DNA of 64,000 nucleotides from Micromonospora violae (GCF_004217135.1 NZ_SHKK01000001.1:806001-870000); one strand, 5' to 3'; shown: positions 41,258 to 50,388, numbered from the stretch's first letter. Program-made: numbers and translations. Notes: generated by a model not told the origin, from the letters alone.

Positions 41258-42694
41258 TCAGTCGTCGGTCGGGCGCTGCCGGGGCCAGCGACGCCCGCTG
41301 GCCTTCGTGTCCCGGGCGTCGCGGGCCATCCGACCGACCAGACCGAAGCGGCTGACCTGCCGGGGCGTCGCCTCCGGGTCGGCGAGCAGCATCACCACGC
41401 TGGCCCCGCCCAGGCGGGCGCGGTCGATGCTCACCGAGCCGTTGGCCTGCAACGCCACCCGCTTGGCGATGTCCAGGCCGAGCCCGGTCGAGCCCTGATC
41501 ACTGGCACCCCGGCGCAGCGCCCGGTCCGGGTTGGCGATGCCGGGGCCGGCGTCATCGATCCGGATCGCCACGTAACCGTCGCGCCGGGACACCGCCACC
41601 TCGAACGCGGTGCCCTGCGGGGTGTAGCGGAAGACGTTGCCGATCACCGCGTCCAGCGCGGCGGCCAACTCGGCCCGCGGCACCGGCGCCGGGATGCGCA
41701 GCTGCGCCCCGTTGACCCGGTGCGGCCGGTTCTGGTCGCCAGCGAGGGCCGCCCAGAACACCATCCGGTCCCGGACCACCTCGCTGACGTCGCACATCGC
41801 CGGCCCGGCCTCGTGCGCCACCGCCTTGCGGGTGGTCTTGATCAGCACGTCGATCTCACCCTCCAGGGTGACGATCGCCTGCCGGATCCGCCGGATCCCG
41901 CGGAGCCGGTCCAGCTCCGCCTGGCTGAACGAACCCACGCTGGTGTCGTCGGACTCCAACGCCTCCGCGTCCAACCGCAGCACCGTCAACGGGGTACGCA
42001 GCCGGTGCGACAGATCGGCCACCAACTCCCGCTCGTCGGTGCGGGCGGCGTCCAGCCGGTCCGCCATCCGGTTGAAGGCGTACCCGGCCTCGGCCAGCTC
42101 ACGCGGACCGGTCGGTTCCACACGGACACCGAGGTCGCCGTCGCCGATGGAGAGCGCGGCCTTGACCAGACCCCGGGTCGAGTCCACCGCCCGGGCAGCG
42201 ACCCGGTCGACCACCAGCACCGCCGCGCCGACCAGCGCCGCACCGACCGCGAACAGCAGCAGCCAGGTGCCGCCGGCGCCCTCGCCCAGCGTCGAGGCCG
42301 GCAGGAACACCTCGACCACGGCCGTGCGGTCACCGAGCACGACCGGGTCGAGCCGGGCCACCCCGCCGTCGACGTCGACGACCAACGACTGGCGCTCGGC
42401 GCGGGCCCGGTCCAGGTCGCTGCCGCGGGCCCGACCGGCGGACTCGTCCAACCCCAACCCGTGCACCACGGCTCGGGTGGGGGCACCCTCGGCGCTGGCC
42501 ACCACGGCCCGCTCGACGACCGTCGGGTCGGTGCTCACCGCCAACGCGCCGGTCACCAGCGCGCTGCGCCGCGCCGCGTCGGCGATCGCCTCGTCGCGGC
42601 TCTGCTCCCGCAGGCTGAGCCCGAGCGGGATCAGGAACGCGAGCGCCACCAGACTGCACATGCCGGCCGTGAGGAGGGCCAGCGCCGTCCTCAG
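41258..42694 (-). CDS. HAMP-type sensor histidine kinase
   Basis: 478 aa if translation starts at CTG 42694, overlapping the stop of the response regulator (TGA 42693-42691); this keeps a full first TM helix (LALLTAGMCSLVALAFLIPL). ATG 42661 would cut it to about 16 residues. An outside domain of ~110 residues, a second TM (~165-185) and HAMP lead to HisKA: ADLSHRLRTPLTVLRLDAEA (phospho-acceptor His), and HATPase_c with VIGNVFRYTP (N box), IDDAGPGIANP (G1) and STGLGLDIAKRVA (G2). It phosphorylates the adjacent OmpR-type regulator. Signal unknown. Confidence 0.85.
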   Translation of the reverse strand: MRTALALLTAGMCSLVALAFLIPLGLSLREQSRDEAIADAARRSALVTGALAVSTDPTVVERAVVASAEGAPTRAVVHGLGLDESAGRARGSDLDRARAERQSLVVDVDGGVARLDPVVLGDRTAVVEVFLPASTLGEGAGGTWLLLFAVGAALVGAAVLVVDRVAARAVDSTRGLVKAALSIGDGDLGVRVEPTGPRELAEAGYAFNRMADRLDAARTDERELVADLSHRLRTPLTVLRLDAEALESDDTSVGSFSQAELDRLRGIRRIRQAIVTLEGEIDVLIKTTRKAVAHEAGPAMCDVSEVVRDRMVFWAALAGDQNRPHRVNGAQLRIPAPVPRAELAAALDAVIGNVFRYTPQGTAFEVAVSRRDGYVAIRIDDAGPGIANPDRALRRGASDQGSTGLGLDIAKRVALQANGSVSIDRARLGGASVVMLLADPEATPRQVSRFGLVGRMARDARDTKASGRRWPRQRPTDD

Positions 42695-43380
42695 TCCGGC
42701 GCCACCAACCGGAACCCGACCCCCCGCACGGTGCGCAGGTAGCGCGGCTTCGCCGCGGACTCGCCCATCTTTCTGCGGAGCCAGTACAGGTGAACGTCGA
42801 TGGTCTGATCCTCGCCGACCGATGGCTGCCGCCATACCTCCTCCAAGAGCTCCCGGCGGGACACTACCCGCCCAGGTCGTGCGGCGAGATACGCCAACAG
42901 GTCGAATTCCTTGCGGGTCAGCGCCAGCGGCACCCCGTCGAGCTGGGCGCTGCGCTCGCCCACGTCCACCCGCAGCCCACCGACGCTGTGCACCGCGGGC
43001 TGCACCGACCGACTGGCCCGGCCGGCCCGGCGCAGCACGGTGGTGATCCGCGCGTCCAGGTGCGCCCCGGTGAACGGCTTGACCATGTAGTCGTCGGCAC
43101 CGGCGCGCAGTAGCTTGACCACCGACTGCTCGTCGTCGCGAGCGGTGGCGATGATGATCGGAACGTCGGTGATGCCGCGCAGCATCCGCAGCGCGTCCGA
43201 GCCGTCCAGATCAGGCAGGCCGAGATCGAGCACCACCAGGTCGGGTGTCTCCGCGGCCACCCGACGCAACGCGTCCAACGCCGTACCCACGGCGTGCACG
43301 GCGTGCCCCCGGTCGGTGAGGGACCGCAGCATCGCGCCGCGTACGACGTGATCGTCTTCGACCAGGAGCACGGAGGCCAC
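42691..43380 (-). CDS. OmpR-type response regulator
   Basis: 229 aa from GTG 43380. Receiver domain with acidic EDD (residues ~8-10), phospho-Asp in LVVLDLGLPDLDGS, Thr in IIIATARDDE and Lys in YMVKPFTGAHLDAR. C-terminal winged helix: LTRKEFDLLAYLAARPGRVV, SRRELLEEVWRQ, IDVHLYWLRRKM and RYLRTVRGVGFRLV. TACCGT about seven bases upstream suggests a leaderless start. Targets unknown; ATP-fuelled partner kinase follows. Divergent from the ADP-ribosylglycohydrolase at 43454. Confidence 0.9.
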   Translation of the reverse strand: MASVLLVEDDHVVRGAMLRSLTDRGHAVHAVGTALDALRRVAAETPDLVVLDLGLPDLDGSDALRMLRGITDVPIIIATARDDEQSVVKLLRAGADDYMVKPFTGAHLDARITTVLRRAGRASRSVQPAVHSVGGLRVDVGERSAQLDGVPLALTRKEFDLLAYLAARPGRVVSRRELLEEVWRQPSVGEDQTIDVHLYWLRRKMGESAAKPRYLRTVRGVGFRLVAPD

Positions 43381-43453
43381 GACAAGACGGTACTTGGCCT
43401 GGCAAGTTGATCGCGTTGCGACGTGCCTGACGACCGGGCAAGCTGGTACGACG

Positions 43454-44374
43454 ATGTCGTTCACCCTGTTCGTCGACGCCCGTCTGGCGCTCGCCCGGGA
43501 CAGCCTCGCCGGTCTCTCCACCGGTGACGCGCTCGGCGCGCGGTACTTCCTGCCCGACCCGGCACCGGTGGATCTTGCCGCGGACGCCCTGCCGCCAGCA
43601 CCCTGGGAGTGGACCGACGACACCGAGATGGCCTGCTCGGTCCTCGCCGAGTTGGCCGAGTCCGGCGGCATTGACCCCGACCGGCTGGCCCTCTCCTTCG
43701 CCGAGCGGTGCGCTCCCCGCCGGGGCTACGGCGCGGGCGCGATGCTGATCCTGGGGCTGATCCGCACCGGCACCCCGTGGCCGTTGGCCGCCGCCTCCGC
43801 CTTCGACGGGCAGGGCTCCTGCGGCAACGGCGCGGCGATGCGGGTCGGCCCGCTGGGCGCGTACTTCGCCGACTCGACCGCGCGCGCCGCGGCGCAGGCC
43901 CGCGCCTCCGCCGAGGTGACGCACGCGCACCCGGAGGGGATCGCCGGAGCGGTCGCGGTGGCCGTCGCCGCCGCGCTGGCCGCCCGAGCCCGCCTCGACG
44001 GGCACCGGCCCGCCCCGGAACGGCTGCTCGCCGGGATCGCCGCCGCGCTCGACCCGGGCACCGAGGTACACCGGGGCGTACACCGGGCGGCTGGGCTGCT
44101 CGGTCGGCCGTTGCCCCGGGTGGTGGCGGCGCTCGGCAACGGCTCCCGGGTGACCGCCCAGGACACCGTCGGCTTCGCCCTCTGGGTGGCCGCCACCCAC
44201 CTCGACGACTATCCGGCGGCCATCGAGACGTGCGTACGGGCCGGTGGGGACGTGGACACCACGGCCGCCATCGCGGGAGCGGTGGTGGCCGCGCACACCG
44301 GCGTCGGCACCCCGGGCGGGGTGCCCGAGCCCTGGCTGGCCGCTCGCGAGCCGCTGCCGACCTGGGCGCCCTGA
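43454..44374 (+). CDS. ADP-ribosylglycohydrolase family protein
   Basis: 306 aa from ATG 43454. Metal-binding motifs are present: LSTGDALGARYF (start), EWTDDTEMACSVLAELAESG, and the C-terminal GGDVDTTAAIAGAVVAAHTG. DraG/MacroH-type enzymes remove ADP-ribose from proteins or small molecules using two Mg ions. No ADP-ribosyltransferase is nearby. The last part carries an Ala/Pro-rich low-information tail. Start next to a TACGAC-type -10. Confidence 0.85.
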   Translation: MSFTLFVDARLALARDSLAGLSTGDALGARYFLPDPAPVDLAADALPPAPWEWTDDTEMACSVLAELAESGGIDPDRLALSFAERCAPRRGYGAGAMLILGLIRTGTPWPLAAASAFDGQGSCGNGAAMRVGPLGAYFADSTARAAAQARASAEVTHAHPEGIAGAVAVAVAAALAARARLDGHRPAPERLLAGIAAALDPGTEVHRGVHRAAGLLGRPLPRVVAALGNGSRVTAQDTVGFALWVAATHLDDYPAAIETCVRAGGDVDTTAAIAGAVVAAHTGVGTPGGVPEPWLAAREPLPTWAP

Positions 44375-44419
44375 CCGCCCCGCCCGGGCCGGCCGTGCGC
44401 CGGCCGCGTGTCCCGGCCC

Positions 44420-44565
44420 GGTCCGGCGTGGCCGGGTCCCGCGTGGCTGGGTCCGGCGTGGCCGGGTCCGGCCCGGCGCGGCCTGATCCGGCGTGGCCTG
44501 GCCCCTCCCGGCGTGGTCCGGCCCGGCGTGGCCTGGTCCGGCGTGGCCTGGTCCGGCTGGTCGGG
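44420..44565. repeat. Degenerate tandem repeats around GGCGTGGCC
   Basis: Eight copies of GCGYGGYY, usually as TCCGGCGTGGCCKGG, spaced mostly 15 or 30 bases. The spacing is preserved while bases drift. They stop right before palindrome E. Confidence 0.6.
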
Positions 44566-44574
44566 CTGAGATCA

Positions 44575-44639
44575 ACTCGGCTTTCTGTAAATCGGGGTGT
44601 CCGTGCGCTCGGGATGCCCCGGTTTTCAGAAACCCGAGT
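44575..44639. repeat. Palindromic element E
   Basis: Arms 44575-44597 and 44617-44639, 20 of 23 bases complementary (outer ACTCGG, inner CGGGG), with a 19-nt loop. Much more AT-rich inside the arms (TTTCTGTAAA) than its surroundings, so it looks imported. Confidence 0.7.
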
Positions 44640-44701
44640 GGATCACCAACCCCGAGCCGATAAACAACCCGAGTCGATCACCGAAACCCGAATCGATCAC
44701 C
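44631..44701. repeat. Three 17-nt direct repeats, AACCCGARTSGATCACC
   Basis: Copies at 44631-44647, 44666-44682 and 44685-44701. The first shares its start with the right arm of palindrome E. The last contains the stop codon of the YcnI-like gene (44697-44699). Confidence 0.65.
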
Positions 44702-45794
44702 GCGAGGCCGCGGAGGCAGCGGGCGTGGAGGACGCGGAGGCAGCGGGTGTGGAGGACGCGGAGTCGGCGGGTGTGGTGGCGGCGGGCGTGAGGGCCGCGG
44801 GGGCGGCGGGTGTGGAGGAGGCGGGTGTGAAGGAGGCGGGCGTCGGGCCGGCCGGCTCTGTCCTCTTGGCTGCGCGGCCGGTGATCTCGGCCAGGGTCGC
44901 GGCCTCAGCGCTCGGCCCGGCCGCCGTCGCGGCCCCATCCGCCGTCGCGGCCTCGGCCGGCGCGCCGGTCACCTCGGCGAGCGCCGCGTCCTGGGCCGGG
45001 TCGCGTCGACGCCACCAGCTGACCAGCCAGCCGATTGCCGCGCCACCGCCCAGCCCGGCCAGCAGGCCGGCGGCCAGCATCCCGTCGGCGTTGCCGGAAC
45101 CCTCGTCAGCACCGCCCGCCCCGGCCGCCGGCGCGGCGTCCCCGCCACTGTCCGAACCCGCCGGAGCCACCGGCGCGCCTCCCACCGGTGCGCCTCCCGC
45201 TGGTGCGCCTCCCGCCGGTGCGCCGTGGCCGCCGTGCCCGACCGGTCCAGCCCCGCCGGCGGCCGGCGGCAGCAGGGTGAGCGCCGGGGCCCGGTGCGCT
45301 CCGGTGGCGTCCGCCCACCGGACCACCGTGCCGTCGGCGTAGGTCTGTACGACCTCGAAGGTGAGCCGGTCGGTCTGCGGCATCGGCCCCATGGAGAGCG
45401 CCAACCGGGCCGGCCCGGGGTCGCTCGCACCGACGCGGACCCAGGTCACCGCGGTGGTCACCGTGCTCACCCCGGACGAGTGGATACCGGCCACCGGCTG
45501 GTCCAGGGTGCGGGAGCTGATCCGGGGCGCCCAGCCGTTCACCGACATGGGGTAGACCTCGGCGATGGGCGTGTCGGCCGGCAGCCGGACCTCGATCTGG
45601 GTGGTCTTCGTGCCGGCGCGTTCCTCCGGCACGCTGAACTCCAGGCGTACCGCGTCGCCCTGGCGGGCCTCGGTCGGGGTGGTCGTCACGTCCGCCGCGT
45701 ACGCCGCGCCGGGCCAGAGCAGCAGCCCAGCGGCGGTCACCGCGGTCGCCACCACGATCCGCCGCCGCCGGCCACCGCCGTACGTGCTCGCCAT
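44697..45794 (-). CDS. YcnI-like (DUF1775) secreted protein, membrane-anchored
   Basis: 365 aa from ATG 45794. Signal peptide (VVATAVTAAGLLLWPGAAYA), then a YcnI domain (residues ~33-170: TTPTEARQGDAVRLEFSVPE, MSVNGWAPRISSRTL, ALSMGPMPQTDRLTFEVVQT). The start of the mature domain in copper-binding YcnI proteins is a His or Asp; here it is ADVTTTP, so copper binding is not evident. Gly/His-rich linker, a TM helix (~248-268: LAAGLLAGLGGGAAIGWLVS), then a long Thr/Ser/Pro/Ala cytoplasmic tail with SSTPAAS-type repeats whose 3' end lies in repeat DNA. No copper neighbours. Confidence 0.7.
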   Translation of the reverse strand: MASTYGGGRRRRIVVATAVTAAGLLLWPGAAYAADVTTTPTEARQGDAVRLEFSVPEERAGTKTTQIEVRLPADTPIAEVYPMSVNGWAPRISSRTLDQPVAGIHSSGVSTVTTAVTWVRVGASDPGPARLALSMGPMPQTDRLTFEVVQTYADGTVVRWADATGAHRAPALTLLPPAAGGAGPVGHGGHGAPAGGAPAGGAPVGGAPVAPAGSDSGGDAAPAAGAGGADEGSGNADGMLAAGLLAGLGGGAAIGWLVSWWRRRDPAQDAALAEVTGAPAEAATADGAATAAGPSAEAATLAEITGRAAKRTEPAGPTPASFTPASSTPAAPAALTPAATTPADSASSTPAASASSTPAASAASR

Positions 45795-45927
45795 CTCGTG
45801 CCCCCATCCGTGTCGACGCGGCCGGCACTGGTTTCCGGCCACACCTTCTAGTTCGGCTGGGCGGCGCGAAAGGTTCAACGGCGTCGCTAAGGAAGGTGCC
45901 CTTCCCGGTCGGGGGCGGGGCGACCGA

Positions 45928-45933
45928 TAGCAT
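45928..45933 (+). promoter_or_regulatory. Putative -10 box of thrS
   Basis: TAGCAT about 50 bases ahead of the GTG start, in the only AT-richer spot of the gap. GGAAGGTGCCCTTCC just upstream (near 45891-45905) forms a small hairpin. No T-box structure seen. Confidence 0.3.
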
Positions 45934-45983
45934 CGGCAGGAGCCGAGGATCGGCACCGTTTCGTACCGCTTGGAGGAGTCACC

Positions 45984-47990
45984 GTGTCCGCACCCCGTAC
46001 CCCCGCCGTGGCCGACCCCGTCGTCGTCGCCGCCGGGACGACGGCGGCCGACGCGGTGGCCGCGGCCGGACTGCCCGCGAACGGCCCCAAGGCGATCGTC
46101 GTGGTCCGCGACCCGCAGGGCCAGCTGCGCGACCTGGACTGGACGCCGGCCGAGGAGACCGTCGTCGAGCCGGTCAGCCTGGACTCGCCCGACGGGCTCA
46201 ACGTGCTGCGCCACTCCACCGCGCACGTTCTCGCCCAGGCCGTGCAGGACGTCTTCCCCGAGGCCAAGCTGGGCATCGGCCCGCCCATCGAGAACGGCTT
46301 CTACTACGACTTCGACGTCGACAAGCCGTTCCAGCCCGATGACCTCAGCAAGCTCGAGAAGCGCATGCAGGAGATCATCAAGTCCGGGCAGCGGTTCCGT
46401 CGCCGCCGGTTCGGCAGCCTGGACGAGGCGCGCTCCGAGCTGGCCGACGAGCCGTTCAAGCTGGAGTTGATCGAGGTCAAGGGCGAGGGCCTGGACACCG
46501 ACGAGGTGATGGAGGTGGGCGGCGGCGAGCTGACCATCTACGACAACCTCGACAAGGAGGACAAGGTCTGCTGGTCGGACCTGTGCCGGGGCCCGCACCT
46601 GCCGACCACCCGACTGATCGGCGCGTTCAAGCTGATGCGCTCTGCCGCCGCGTACTGGCGCGGGTCGGAGAGGAACCCCCAACTCCAGCGGGTGTACGGC
46701 ACCGCGTGGCCGACCCGCGACGAGCTCAAGGCGTACCTGAAGCTGTTGGAGGAGGCCGCCCGGCGCGACCACCGCAAGCTCGGCGCGGACCTCGACCTGT
46801 TCAGCTTCCCCGACGAGATCGGCTCCGGCCTGGCGGTCTTCCACCCCAAGGGGGGCATCATCCGCCGCGAGATGGAGCACTACTCGCGGCGGCGGCACGA
46901 GGAGGCGGGGTACGAGTTCGTCAACACCCCGCACATCACCAAGGCGCAGCTGTTCCAGACCTCCGGTCACCTGCCGTACTACGCGGACACCATGTTCCCG
47001 CCCATGCAGCTGGAGGGCGCGGACTACTACCTCAAGGCGATGAACTGCCCGATGCACAACCTGATCTTCAGGTCGCGCGGGCGGTCGTACCGGGAGCTGC
47101 CGCTGCGGATGTTCGAGTTCGGCACGGTCTACCGGTACGAGAAGTCCGGCGTCGTGCACGGCCTGACCCGGGTCCGTGGCCTGACCCAGGACGACTCGCA
47201 CATCTACTGCACCCGTGAGCAGATGGCCGGTGAGTTGTCCACGCTGCTCAGCTTCGTGCTCGACCTGCTGCGCGACTACGGCCTGGACGACTTCTACCTG
47301 GAGCTGTCGACCCGGGACGACTCGCCCAAGTTCATCGGCGCCGACGAGGACTGGGCGGAGGCCACCGAGGCGCTGCGGACCGCCGCCGCGACCTCCGGCC
47401 TGGAGCTGGTGCCCGACCCGGGCGGCGCGGCGTTCTACGGGCCGAAGATCTCCGTGCAGGCCCGCGACGCGATCGGCCGGACCTGGCAGATGTCCACCAT
47501 CCAGGTCGACTTCAACCAGCCGGAGCGGTTCGCGTTGGAGTACCAGGCCGCCGACGGCAGCCGGCAGCGGCCCGTCATGATCCACCGTGCGTTGTTCGGG
47601 TCGATCGAGCGGTTCTTCGGGGTGCTCACCGAGCACTACGCGGGCGCCTTCCCGGCCTGGCTGGCACCGGTGCAGGTGGTGGGCATCCCGATCCGCGAGG
47701 ACCACACCGACTACCTGCACGGCTTCGTCGCCGCGCTGCGCGCCGAGGGCATCCGGGCCCAGGTGGACGCGGGTGACGACCGGATGCAGAAGAAGATCCG
47801 GACGGCACAGCAGCAGAAGATCCCGTTCATGGTCATCGCCGGTGACGACGACGTGGCCGCCGGCACGGTGTCGTTCCGCTACCGGGACGGCTCCCAGCGC
47901 AACGGGGTGCCGGTCGCCGAGGCGGTGACCCACGTACTGGACGTGGTCAGCTCGCGGACCAACATCGGCCCGTCCGCCGCCGCCGAGTAA
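45984..47990 (+). CDS. thrS: Threonyl-tRNA synthetase
   Basis: 668 aa from GTG 45984 with GGAGGAG upstream. TGS domain (~1-70), editing TGS-associated domain with [15 protein letters not shown] (HxxxH) and [14 protein letters not shown] (zinc/editing His-Cys-type), catalytic core (~290-540) with class-II motifs: MYFPPMQL-type zone at [47 protein letters not shown], and [10 protein letters not shown]. Zinc Cys in [12 protein letters not shown]-terminal anticodon-binding domain (~570-668). Length and order match bacterial ThrRS. It charges tRNA-Thr. First gene of the conserved actinobacterial block. Confidence 0.95.
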   Translation: MSAPRTPAVADPVVVAAGTTAADAVAAAGLPANGPKAIVVVRDPQGQLRDLDWTPAEETVVEPVSLDSPDGLNVLRHSTAHVLAQAVQDVFPEAKLGIGPPIENGFYYDFDVDKPFQPDDLSKLEKRMQEIIKSGQRFRRRRFGSLDEARSELADEPFKLELIEVKGEGLDTDEVMEVGGGELTIYDNLDKEDKVCWSDLCRGPHLPTTRLIGAFKLMRSAAAYWRGSERNPQLQRVYGTAWPTRDELKAYLKLLEEAARRDHRKLGADLDLFSFPDEIGSGLAVFHPKGGIIRREMEHYSRRRHEEAGYEFVNTPHITKAQLFQTSGHLPYYADTMFPPMQLEGADYYLKAMNCPMHNLIFRSRGRSYRELPLRMFEFGTVYRYEKSGVVHGLTRVRGLTQDDSHIYCTREQMAGELSTLLSFVLDLLRDYGLDDFYLELSTRDDSPKFIGADEDWAEATEALRTAAATSGLELVPDPGGAAFYGPKISVQARDAIGRTWQMSTIQVDFNQPERFALEYQAADGSRQRPVMIHRALFGSIERFFGVLTEHYAGAFPAWLAPVQVVGIPIREDHTDYLHGFVAALRAEGIRAQVDAGDDRMQKKIRTAQQQKIPFMVIAGDDDVAAGTVSFRYRDGSQRNGVPVAEAVTHVLDVVSSRTNIGPSAAAE

Positions 47991-48000
47991 CGCGGACCGT

Positions 48001-48028
48001 GGCGCGGTCTTCGTCCGAAGGCCGCGCC
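48001..48028 (+). terminator. Terminator after thrS
   Basis: 13-base arms (48001-48013 and 48016-48028) with one G-U pair and a tight loop, 10 bases after the stop codon. Confidence 0.5.
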
Positions 48029-48118
48029 GCGGGTCACCGGCCACCGTTCGGCGCGGCGGCGGTCTTTCCCGGCGACGGGGTGTCGCGGCGTGCCCACGGG
48101 GCTCCGTAGGATCGGCTC

Positions 48119-48667
48119 GTGACAGGGGCGGAACGGCACACGGACACCAGCGGCATGGCGGACGGCCTGGAGCGGCTCTGGACGCCGCACCGGATGACCT
48201 ACATCTCCGGCGAGGACCGTCCGGCCGAGGGTTACGAGAAGCCCACCGGCTGTCCGTTCTGCCGGGGGCCGCAGCTCCCCCCGGACGAGAGTCTGGTGGT
48301 GGCCCGTGGCGAACACGTCTTCGCGGTGCTCAACCTCTACCCGTACAACCCGGGGCACCTGCTGGTCTGCCCCTACCGGCACGTCGCCGACTACACCGAC
48401 CTGGACGTGCCGGAGACCACCGAGCTGGCGTCGTACACCCAGACCGCCATGCGGGTGATCCGTAAGGTCAGCAACGCCCACGGCTTCAACCTGGGCATGA
48501 ACCAGGGCGGGGTGGCCGGCGCCGGCATCGCCGCGCACCTGCACCAGCACGTGGTGCCGCGCTGGGGTGGCGACGCGAACTTCATGCCGGTGATCGGCCG
48601 TACCAAGGTCCTGCCGCAGCTGCTCGGCGACACCCGCGACCTGCTCGCCCGCGCCTGGCCGTCCTGA
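48119..48667 (+). CDS. HIT-domain nucleotide hydrolase/phosphorylase
   Basis: 182 aa from GTG 48119, with TAGGAT about 6 bases upstream, so leaderless translation is likely. Contains GCPFCRGPQLPPDESLVVAR (zinc-type CxxC) and AHLHQHVVPRWGGD, the HIT triad. It resembles the Ap4A phosphorylase-like HIT proteins that follow thrS in actinobacteria and sit ahead of the PIM cluster. It would act on dinucleoside polyphosphates or AMP-conjugates. A small Arg/His-rich N-terminal helix precedes the HIT core. Confidence 0.85.
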   Translation: MTGAERHTDTSGMADGLERLWTPHRMTYISGEDRPAEGYEKPTGCPFCRGPQLPPDESLVVARGEHVFAVLNLYPYNPGHLLVCPYRHVADYTDLDVPETTELASYTQTAMRVIRKVSNAHGFNLGMNQGGVAGAGIAAHLHQHVVPRWGGDANFMPVIGRTKVLPQLLGDTRDLLARAWPS

Positions 48668-48748
48668 CTTCTCCGCCGTGCCTGATCTCCTGGCCGCTCT
48701 GACCGCCGGGCGCGCCGGGTCGCTCGCCCGGCGTCCGCGCCGGTCCGG

Positions 48749-49243
48749 CTAGTCGGCGCGCAGCAGCGGGGTCAGCTCAGGCCAGCTCTCCACCCGGTGT
48801 ACGTACGGCAGCAGCGCGGCGTGTGCGGCGACCTCGGCCCTGCGGGGCCGGAACAGGAAGCGCTGCGGCACCGATTCGAGGTAGCCGAGCACCTCCAACT
48901 TGTCGTCCACGAAGTGGGTCAGGCCGAGGCGACGGGCGATCGGCGCCTTGTCCGGCCGGGTGCGGCAGAAGTGCACCCGCTCGACGGGGATGCCGGTGCG
49001 CGCCGGAAAGTCATGGTGGGCCAACCACTCCCGGGTACGCCGCTCGGTGGGCTCCCCGCACTTGGACACCAGGTGCACCTCATCGAACGCCGGGCCGAGC
49101 GCCGCGAGCGCGTCGAACGCCCCGTCGACCATCGGGGTACGCAGGTAGTGCGCGCCGAAGAAGGAGGTGTCCGCGTCCCCGTCGGCCGGTTCGATGATCA
49201 CTCCGCCGATGTCCACCCCGAGCCGTCGCATAGCGGTGATCAT
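48749..49243 (-). CDS. HAD-like hydrolase
   Basis: 164 aa from ATG 49243 (ATG 49231 is equally possible). LGVDIGGVIIEPADGDAD is motif I with the nucleophile Asp but Gly where the second Asp usually is; VHLVSKCGEPTERRT motif II, Lys in RPDKAPIARRL, and THFVDDKLEVLGY motif IV. The fold is HAD; a phosphatase role is weakened by the Asp-to-Gly change. Substrate unknown. Likely cytoplasmic. Divergent from the AKR gene. Confidence 0.7.
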   Translation of the reverse strand: MITAMRRLGVDIGGVIIEPADGDADTSFFGAHYLRTPMVDGAFDALAALGPAFDEVHLVSKCGEPTERRTREWLAHHDFPARTGIPVERVHFCRTRPDKAPIARRLGLTHFVDDKLEVLGYLESVPQRFLFRPRRAEVAAHAALLPYVHRVESWPELTPLLRAD

Positions 49244-49329
49244 TCCGCACAGTGACCGTCGCCGTACATCCGCGGGTCCGCCGGTGGATCTGCTACGCCG
49301 GGGCCTCCCCGAGGTGGCACGATCGGCCG

Positions 49330-50388
49330 ATGGCAGTCACGACACGGATGTTGGGGCGCAGCGGCATCGAGGTCAGCGCCCTCGGCATGGGGTGCTGGGC
49401 GATCGGCGGGCCCTGGTCGGAGGGCACCCAACCGCTGGGCTGGGGCGCGGTCGACGACGACGAGTCGGTGCGCGCCGTACGCCGGGCGCTCGACGAGGGC
49501 ATCACCCTCTTCGACACCGCCGACACGTACGGGGCCGGGCACAGTGAGCGGGTGCTCGGCCGCGCGCTCGCCGGTCGCCGCGACGAGGCCGTGATCGCCA
49601 CCAAGTGGGGCTACACGTTCGACGAGGCGAGCCGACAGGCCACCGGAGAGGACGCGTCGCCCGCGTACCTGCGCAGTGCCGTGATCGCCTCGCTGCGCCG
49701 ACTGGGCACCGACTGGATCGACCTCTATCAGCTGCACCTGGCCGACCTGCCGGTGCCGAGGGCGCAGGCGCTGATCGGCACCTGCGAGGACCTGGTGGCC
49801 GAGGGCCTGATCCGCGCGTACGGGTGGAGCACCGACCGCCCCGACCGGGCCGCCGCGTTCGGGCACGCCGCCGCCGGGGCCACCGCCGTGCAGCACGCGC
49901 TGTCGGTGCTGCGCGACGCCCCCGGACTGCTCGCCGTCTGCGACAAGTACGACCTGGCCAGCATCAACCGGGGTCCACTCGGGATGGGGCTGCTCACCGG
50001 CAAGTACTCGGCCGGGTCGACACTGCCCCGCGATGACGTACGCGGGTTGGCGCCGGGCTGGTTGGAGTGGTTCCGGGGCGGCCGACCGGCACCGGAGTGG
50101 CTGCGCCGGGTCAGCGCGGTCCGGGCCGCGCTCACCGCCGACGGGCGCACCCTCGCCCAGGGCGCGTTGGGCTGGATCTGGGCGCGCAGCGGTCGCACCA
50201 TCCCCATTCCGGGCTGCCGCACGGTCGCCCAGGTCGTGGAGAACGCCGCCGCTCTGCGCCGGGGCCCGCTGCCAGCGGACCAGTTCGTCGAGGTGGAGCG
50301 TCAGCTCGCCGCCGTCCGCACCGCCGCCCTACGCGACGCCGACCGCCCCCACTGGCCCCGCCCCGCCCACCCCACAGTCCACCCGTAA
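49330..50388 (+). CDS. Aldo/keto reductase
   Basis: 352 aa from ATG 49330 (in-frame GTG/ATG to 49252 not likely). Barrel with catalytic Asp and Tyr in LFDTADTYGAGHSERVLGRA, Lys in VIATKWGYTFD and IDLYQLHLADLP, cofactor end TIPIPGCRTVAQVVENA. NADP(H)-dependent carbonyl reductase of unknown substrate; of a different subfamily from the AKR at 38131. Convergent with the EF-G-like gene; palindrome copy B lies between. Confidence 0.85.
   Translation: MAVTTRMLGRSGIEVSALGMGCWAIGGPWSEGTQPLGWGAVDDDESVRAVRRALDEGITLFDTADTYGAGHSERVLGRALAGRRDEAVIATKWGYTFDEASRQATGEDASPAYLRSAVIASLRRLGTDWIDLYQLHLADLPVPRAQALIGTCEDLVAEGLIRAYGWSTDRPDRAAAFGHAAAGATAVQHALSVLRDAPGLLAVCDKYDLASINRGPLGMGLLTGKYSAGSTLPRDDVRGLAPGWLEWFRGGRPAPEWLRRVSAVRAALTADGRTLAQGALGWIWARSGRTIPIPGCRTVAQVVENAAALRRGPLPADQFVEVERQLAAVRTAALRDADRPHWPRPAHPTVHP

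Larger units (their letters stand above)
44375..44696. other. Gene-free stretch with tandem repeats and palindrome E
   Basis: No plausible gene. It holds degenerate 15-nt repeats (44420-44565), palindrome E (44575-44639) and three 17-nt direct repeats (44631-44701). Convergent neighbours: ADP-ribosylglycohydrolase (+) and YcnI-like (-). Confidence 0.7.

Noticed and set aside
44420..44701. CRISPR array
   Set aside because: Repeats are degenerate, 15 or 17 nt, without unique 30-nt spacers and without cas genes.
43708..45342. 544-codon open frame on the plus strand across two genes and repeats
   Set aside because: It passes out of frame through the ADP-ribosylglycohydrolase, then the tandem repeats and antisense to the YcnI-like gene; the low-complexity translation comes from repeat DNA.
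44697..45794. Copper-handling operon
   Set aside because: No ycnJ/copC-like partner or His/Met motif at the mature N-terminus.
45840..45983. T-box leader ahead of thrS
   Set aside because: No specifier-loop or antiterminator element seen; only a small hairpin and a -10-like box.
45795..48044. Extension of the YcnI-like frame to ~1115 codons
   Set aside because: Antisense to thrS; the real start with a signal peptide is ATG 45794.
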